64,000 bases of DNA from RPQJ01 sp963706535. GTDB lineage: Bacteria; Pseudomonadota; Gammaproteobacteria; Steroidobacterales; Steroidobacteraceae. Position numbers and translations under genes: made by a program. Shown one piece after another: positions 60,545 to 64,000 of this stretch. The stretch covers positions 558,001-622,000 of the forward strand of contig CAVPMU010000002.1 of the NCBI GenBank assembly GCA_963706535.1. The letters are read 5' to 3'. Every line of letters begins with the position of its first letter. The stretch's first letter is position 1. The notes under the pieces are model-generated. The model ran no database searches, was not told where the DNA came from, and saw nothing but the letters and a program-made list of their open reading frames with translations.

Positions 60545-61493
60545 GGATCCTCGGCACGGTGTAGCGATCGATCATGGGAGCCGCGAGGTTCATCAGCAGC
60601 ACGGCGAAGGCGATGCCGTCCGGATAGCCGCCCCAGGTCCGGATCATCCAGGCGAGGGCACCGATGCCGGCACCGTAGTAGAGCCGCCCACGGTCGCTGG
60701 TGGCGGCCGAGACCGGGTCCGTCGCAATGAAGAAAGCGCCGAGCATCGTCGCGCCCGAGAACAGGTGAAACGTGGTGGAGGCATGGGCGCCCGGGTCGAC
60801 CGTGTGCATCAGCGCCGCTGGCAGCGCGATCCCCGCCAGTACCGCGACGGGAATGTGCCAGCGCACGATTCGGCGTGCCAGCAGGTAGAGGCCGCCGGCG
60901 AGCGCGGCCGCGTTGACCCACTCGGCACCGGAATCGCCGAGCGCGCCGAACGCGGGCTGCACGAAGATCTCCTGCATGGTCAGGCGCTGGCCGAGGCCCG
61001 TGCGCAGCTGGTCGAGCGCCGTCGCGCCGGAGACGGCGTCCCAGCCGAGTCCGAACACGGGCACGGTCCAGCGCGTCATCTCGAGTGGAAAGGAAACCAG
61101 CAGCACCGCGTAGCCCACCATGGCGGGATTGAACGGATTGCAGCCGAGACCGCCGTAGACGTGCTTGCCGAGCAGCACCGCTACGGCCGTGCCGAGCCCC
61201 GCGAGCCACCACGGCAGCAGGGGTGGCACGCTCAGTGCCAGCAGTGCCGCGGTCACGAGCACGCTGCCGTCGGCGAGGAAGCGCCGCGCATCGACGCGCC
61301 GCAGGCGCAGCGCCGCCGCCTCGCAGGCGAGCGCCACGAGCGCGCAGGTCGCGAGCTGCAGCAGCACGCGCGGGCCGTAGAGCGCGACCTGCACGATCGC
61401 GACCGGCAGCAGCGCGAGTAGCACCCGCATCATCACCCGGCTCACCGTGAAGCCGGCGATGACGTGCGGGGCGGGGCTGGTGTCGAACCTCAC
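60525..61493 (-). CDS. rnfD: Electron transport complex subunit RnfD
   Basis: A 322-residue membrane subunit with about nine helices and a second covalent FMN site at VSGATALDQLR. LGCNPFNPAMVGYAVLLVSFP and FIATDPVSAATSDRGRL are family markers. Overlaps rnfC by four bases. Confidence 0.93.
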   Translation of the reverse strand: MRFDTSPAPHVIAGFTVSRVMMRVLLALLPVAIVQVALYGPRVLLQLATCALVALACEAAALRLRRVDARRFLADGSVLVTAALLALSVPPLLPWWLAGLGTAVAVLLGKHVYGGLGCNPFNPAMVGYAVLLVSFPLEMTRWTVPVFGLGWDAVSGATALDQLRTGLGQRLTMQEIFVQPAFGALGDSGAEWVNAAALAGGLYLLARRIVRWHIPVAVLAGIALPAALMHTVDPGAHASTTFHLFSGATMLGAFFIATDPVSAATSDRGRLYYGAGIGALAWMIRTWGGYPDGIAFAVLLMNLAAPMIDRYTVPRIHGHTGR

Positions 61494-62953
61494 GTGGCGG
61501 ACCCCGACGATCCGTCGCCACGTGCGCGGGCTCTTGCCTCCTCGAACGCCCGGCGCTCCGCTTCGGCCTGTGCCGCGAGCCGCCGTTCACGCTGCTCGAA
61601 GCGTCGTCGTGCGTCGTCCGCGCGCTGCCGATCCTCGTCGCGTGCATGAGCCGCGGTCCGCGCCGCGCGGAAGCGCGCCGTGAGGGGAATGCGGCTCGGG
61701 CACACGTAGTCGCAACAACCGCACTCGATGCAGTCCGCCAGCCCGTACCGTGCCGACAGCCCGATGTCCGCAGCCGCCACGGCGCGGTGCAACTGCTGCG
61801 GCAGCAATCCGACGGGGCAGGCGCTCGCGCAGTCCCCGCAGCGCATGCACGGCATCTCGATGCCGTGCGCCACGAGGTCGGCGTCGGCCGCGACGAGAAT
61901 GCAGTTCATCGCCTTGCTGAGCGTGACTGCGTCGGTCGGCAGCGCGACGCCCGTCATCGAGCCGCCTGCGACCAGGCGTCGTGGCTCGCCGCGATAGCCG
62001 CCGCAGTCCGCGACCAGTGCGGCAATCGGCGTGCCGATGCGCGCCTCGAGATTGGCGGGCCGGGCCACGCCGCTGCCGGTGATCGTCACGATCCGCGCGA
62101 TGCAGGGCTCGCCGGTACGCGCCCACGCCGCGACGGCCGCGGCCGTGCCTACGTTCTGGCACAGCAGCCCGACCGACGGCGGCAGCGCGTCGTGTGGTAC
62201 CTCGCTGCCCGTCACCGCGGCCAGCAACTGCCGTTCTGCGCCGGCAGGGTACGAGGCCGGCAGGACCATGACCTGCAGCCGGTCGTCTCCGAGGGAGGCC
62301 AGCGCCTCGTGCAGGGCCGCGATCGCCTCGGGCTTGTCGTCCTCGACCGCGATCGTGGTGCGTGCAGCGCCGCTGGCCCTCATCAGGACCTGCGCACCGA
62401 ACGCCACGTCGGCGGGCCGCTCGCGCATCAGGGCATCGTCGCAGGAGATCCAGGGCTCGCACTCGGCGCCGTTCAGCACGAGGTGCCCGACCGAGCGCGC
62501 GCGGGCCGCCTCGAGCTTGGTGCTGGTCGGGAAGGCTGCGCCGCCGAGGCCCACGATTCCCGCCCGGCGCATCGTCTCGACGAGGCCTGCCGGGTCGAGC
62601 GACTCGAGGTCCGGGGCCTCGATGCGCGGGTCGCGGGCATCGGACCCGTCGTTGTCGATCACGATGGCCGGACCGCTGCCACGCGCGGTCTCGCTCGCAA
62701 CGATGTCGCGCACGGTCCCCGAGACCGGCGAGTGGATCGTCGCGGCGTTGCTGCTGGCGGGTTGCGCGATGGGCGTGCCGAGGAACACGCGCGTGCCCGG
62801 GACGACCACGGGATCGGCATGGCCGCCCGCACCCTGGTCCAGGGCGACGATGGCGCTGAGCGGCGGGGTCGCCGCACGCAATCGCTGCTGCATTACGCCC
62901 GCCTTGTGCGGCTCGAGGCGCAGGCCGTCCGGGAATCGATTGCGGGCGGGCAT
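61490..62953 (-). CDS. rnfC: Electron transport complex subunit RnfC
   Basis: A 487-residue NADH-oxidising subunit. FMN/NADH-binding GIVGLGGAAFPTSTK and NGAECEPWISCDDALM are clear, and two 4Fe-4S motifs are CMRCGDCASACP and CIECGCCDYVCP. A charged C-terminal coiled coil of about 45 residues follows, much shorter than in E. coli RsxC. Starts one base from the rnfB stop. Confidence 0.94.
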   Translation of the reverse strand: MPARNRFPDGLRLEPHKAGVMQQRLRAATPPLSAIVALDQGAGGHADPVVVPGTRVFLGTPIAQPASSNAATIHSPVSGTVRDIVASETARGSGPAIVIDNDGSDARDPRIEAPDLESLDPAGLVETMRRAGIVGLGGAAFPTSTKLEAARARSVGHLVLNGAECEPWISCDDALMRERPADVAFGAQVLMRASGAARTTIAVEDDKPEAIAALHEALASLGDDRLQVMVLPASYPAGAERQLLAAVTGSEVPHDALPPSVGLLCQNVGTAAAVAAWARTGEPCIARIVTITGSGVARPANLEARIGTPIAALVADCGGYRGEPRRLVAGGSMTGVALPTDAVTLSKAMNCILVAADADLVAHGIEMPCMRCGDCASACPVGLLPQQLHRAVAAADIGLSARYGLADCIECGCCDYVCPSRIPLTARFRAARTAAHARDEDRQRADDARRRFEQRERRLAAQAEAERRAFEEARARARGDGSSGSAT

Positions 62954-63454
62954 CTAGCGCAGCTCGATGCAGTCGACGGGGCAGGGTGGCAGGCACAGGC
63001 CGCAACCGGTGCAGTGAGCCTCGACCACGGTATGCATGAATCGCTGCGCGCCGACGATGGCGTCCACCGGGCAGGCGGGCAGGCACAGCGCGCACCCGAT
63101 GCAGCGTTCCTCGTCGATCACGGCGACGGCGCGTGACGTCGCCTCGCCATACCGGGGGTCCACGGCCCTGGCCTCCCGCCCGAGCAGGTTCGCCAGCGCT
63201 CGCACGGTTGCCTCCCCACCGGGTGGACATCGGTCGATGTCCGCTTCGCCCCGCGCGATTGCCACCGCATAGGGACGGCAACCCGGGTATCGGCACTGTC
63301 CGCACTGTGTCTGCGGCAGCAGTGCATCGATCGCGTCGGGCAGGCGGTCTTCGTCGGGCCGCAGACGCATTGCCGCCCAGCCGAGCGCCGCCCCCATCCC
63401 GGCGGCGAAGGCCACGCCGATCGCCATCGCCGGCAGGACCGTCGGATCGCTCAT
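62954..63454 (-). CDS. rnfB: Electron transport complex subunit RnfB
   Basis: A 166-residue ferredoxin subunit. N-terminal membrane helix, then a cluster motif QTQCGQCRYPGCRPY, and two 4Fe-4S ferredoxin motifs CIGCALCLPACP and CTGCGLCLPPCP. Start ATG 63452-63454 overlaps rnfA by four bases. Confidence 0.94.
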   Translation of the reverse strand: MSDPTVLPAMAIGVAFAAGMGAALGWAAMRLRPDEDRLPDAIDALLPQTQCGQCRYPGCRPYAVAIARGEADIDRCPPGGEATVRALANLLGREARAVDPRYGEATSRAVAVIDEERCIGCALCLPACPVDAIVGAQRFMHTVVEAHCTGCGLCLPPCPVDCIELR

Positions 63455-64000
63455 CGCGCGCCGAGCCCGCTGAAACCCATGAACGCGAGCGCCATGAGGC
63501 CGGCCGTCACCAGCGCGATCGGCGCGCCACGGAACGCCACCGGCACGTCGCCGGCCTCGAGTCGCTCGCGCAGCGCGGCGAACGCGAGCAGCGCGAGCCC
63601 GAAGCCCGCGCCCGCGGCTGCGCCGAACACCAGTGATTCGAGCAACCCGTGCCGGCGGTCGAGGTTCAGCAGTGCAACGCCGAGCACCGCGCAGTTGGTC
63701 GTGATGAGCGGCAGGAACACGCCGAGCAGTTCGTGCAGCAGCGGGCTCGTCGCGCGCACCAGCAACTCGGTGAACTGCACGACGGCGGCGATCAGCAGGA
63801 TGAAGACCAGGATGCGCAGGTACTCGAGGCCGAGCGGCTCGAGCACCCACCGCCACGCCAGGTAACTCAGGCCGGAGGCAAGCGTCAGCACGAAGACCGT
63901 GGCGAGCGCCATGCCGGCCGCGGCCTCGAAACGCCGGCTCACGCCTACGAACGGGCACAGGCCCAGGAAATTCGTCAGGACGAAGTTGTTGACGAGACTC
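63451..64000 (-). CDS. rnfA: Electron transport complex subunit RnfA (5' end beyond window)
   Basis: Six-helix membrane subunit; 182 residues are visible. The fragment begins SLVNNFVLTNFLGLCPFVGVS, so only about ten N-terminal residues are missing. FLPLITTNCAVLGVALLNL is the second conserved loop. It leads the rnf operon on the minus strand. Confidence 0.92.
   Translation of the reverse strand, partial: SLVNNFVLTNFLGLCPFVGVSRRFEAAAGMALATVFVLTLASGLSYLAWRWVLEPLGLEYLRILVFILLIAAVVQFTELLVRATSPLLHELLGVFLPLITTNCAVLGVALLNLDRRHGLLESLVFGAAAGAGFGLALLAFAALRERLEAGDVPVAFRGAPIALVTAGLMALAFMGFSGLGAR

Overview
The window is high-GC bacterial DNA from a gammaproteobacterium. The gene content and order (rplU-rpmA-obgE, murJ-ribF-ileS-lspA-ispH followed by a fimT-pilVWXY1E pilin cluster, rnfABCDGE-nth, and a lipoamide dehydrogenase carrying its own lipoyl domain) fit the Lysobacterales (Xanthomonadales) or a close relative. 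This is inference from synteny and families; no 16S gene is present.

Positions 1-11485 are accessory. They hold a hipBA toxin-antitoxin pair (cut by the window edge), two near-identical directly repeated 875-bp IS1595-type elements (2138-3012 and 10267-11141), and between them a six-step envelope operon on the minus strand (3310-8676: signal-peptide proteins, a CsgG-like lipoprotein, a small lipoprotein and a Cys-repeat secreted protein) plus a mazEF module. Gene fragments lie against the IS ends. The region stops at the CCA end of a tRNA-Pro gene (11486-11562).

Positions 11486-31998 are core: ispB, rplU, rpmA, obgE, a TPR protein, rpsT, murJ, ribF, ileS, lspA, ispH, then a seven-gene minor-pilin/PilY1 cluster for type IV pili and a divergent Fur-family regulator. 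Positions 32042-40543 run from tRNA-Thr through two tandem LpxL-type acyltransferases, a fatty acyl-AMP ligase fused to an acyl carrier domain, a phosphopantetheinyl transferase, an unusual fusion of a cation-efflux membrane domain with a DUF374 acyltransferase, and two glycosyltransferases. Together these look like an envelope lipid/glycolipid locus. Positions 40682-49061 hold a GAF/PAS/GGDEF/EAL regulator, nadC, a PuuD-like membrane protein, grxD, rnt, pyrC and an M17 aminopeptidase. Positions 49106-54895 encode the pyruvate dehydrogenase complex (aceE, aceF, lpdA). The end carries a sulfotransferase, DoxX, a DUF2063/DUF692 pair, DUF1841, nth and the rnf electron-transport operon (rnfA cut by the window end).

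The most unusual non-coding signal is a family of 7-bp tandem repeats (GGATAGC-like units ending in TAGTGARGA) found at five sites. They form inverted arms between genes, supply stop codons to three genes and the start codon of one, and in one case sit in frame in the aceF linker. Other standouts are the shared internal deletion in both IS transposases, the cation-efflux/DUF374 fusion, two hairpins with a common core but unrelated arms (43425-43780), and a DUF692 oxidase cluster without its usual small peptide gene.
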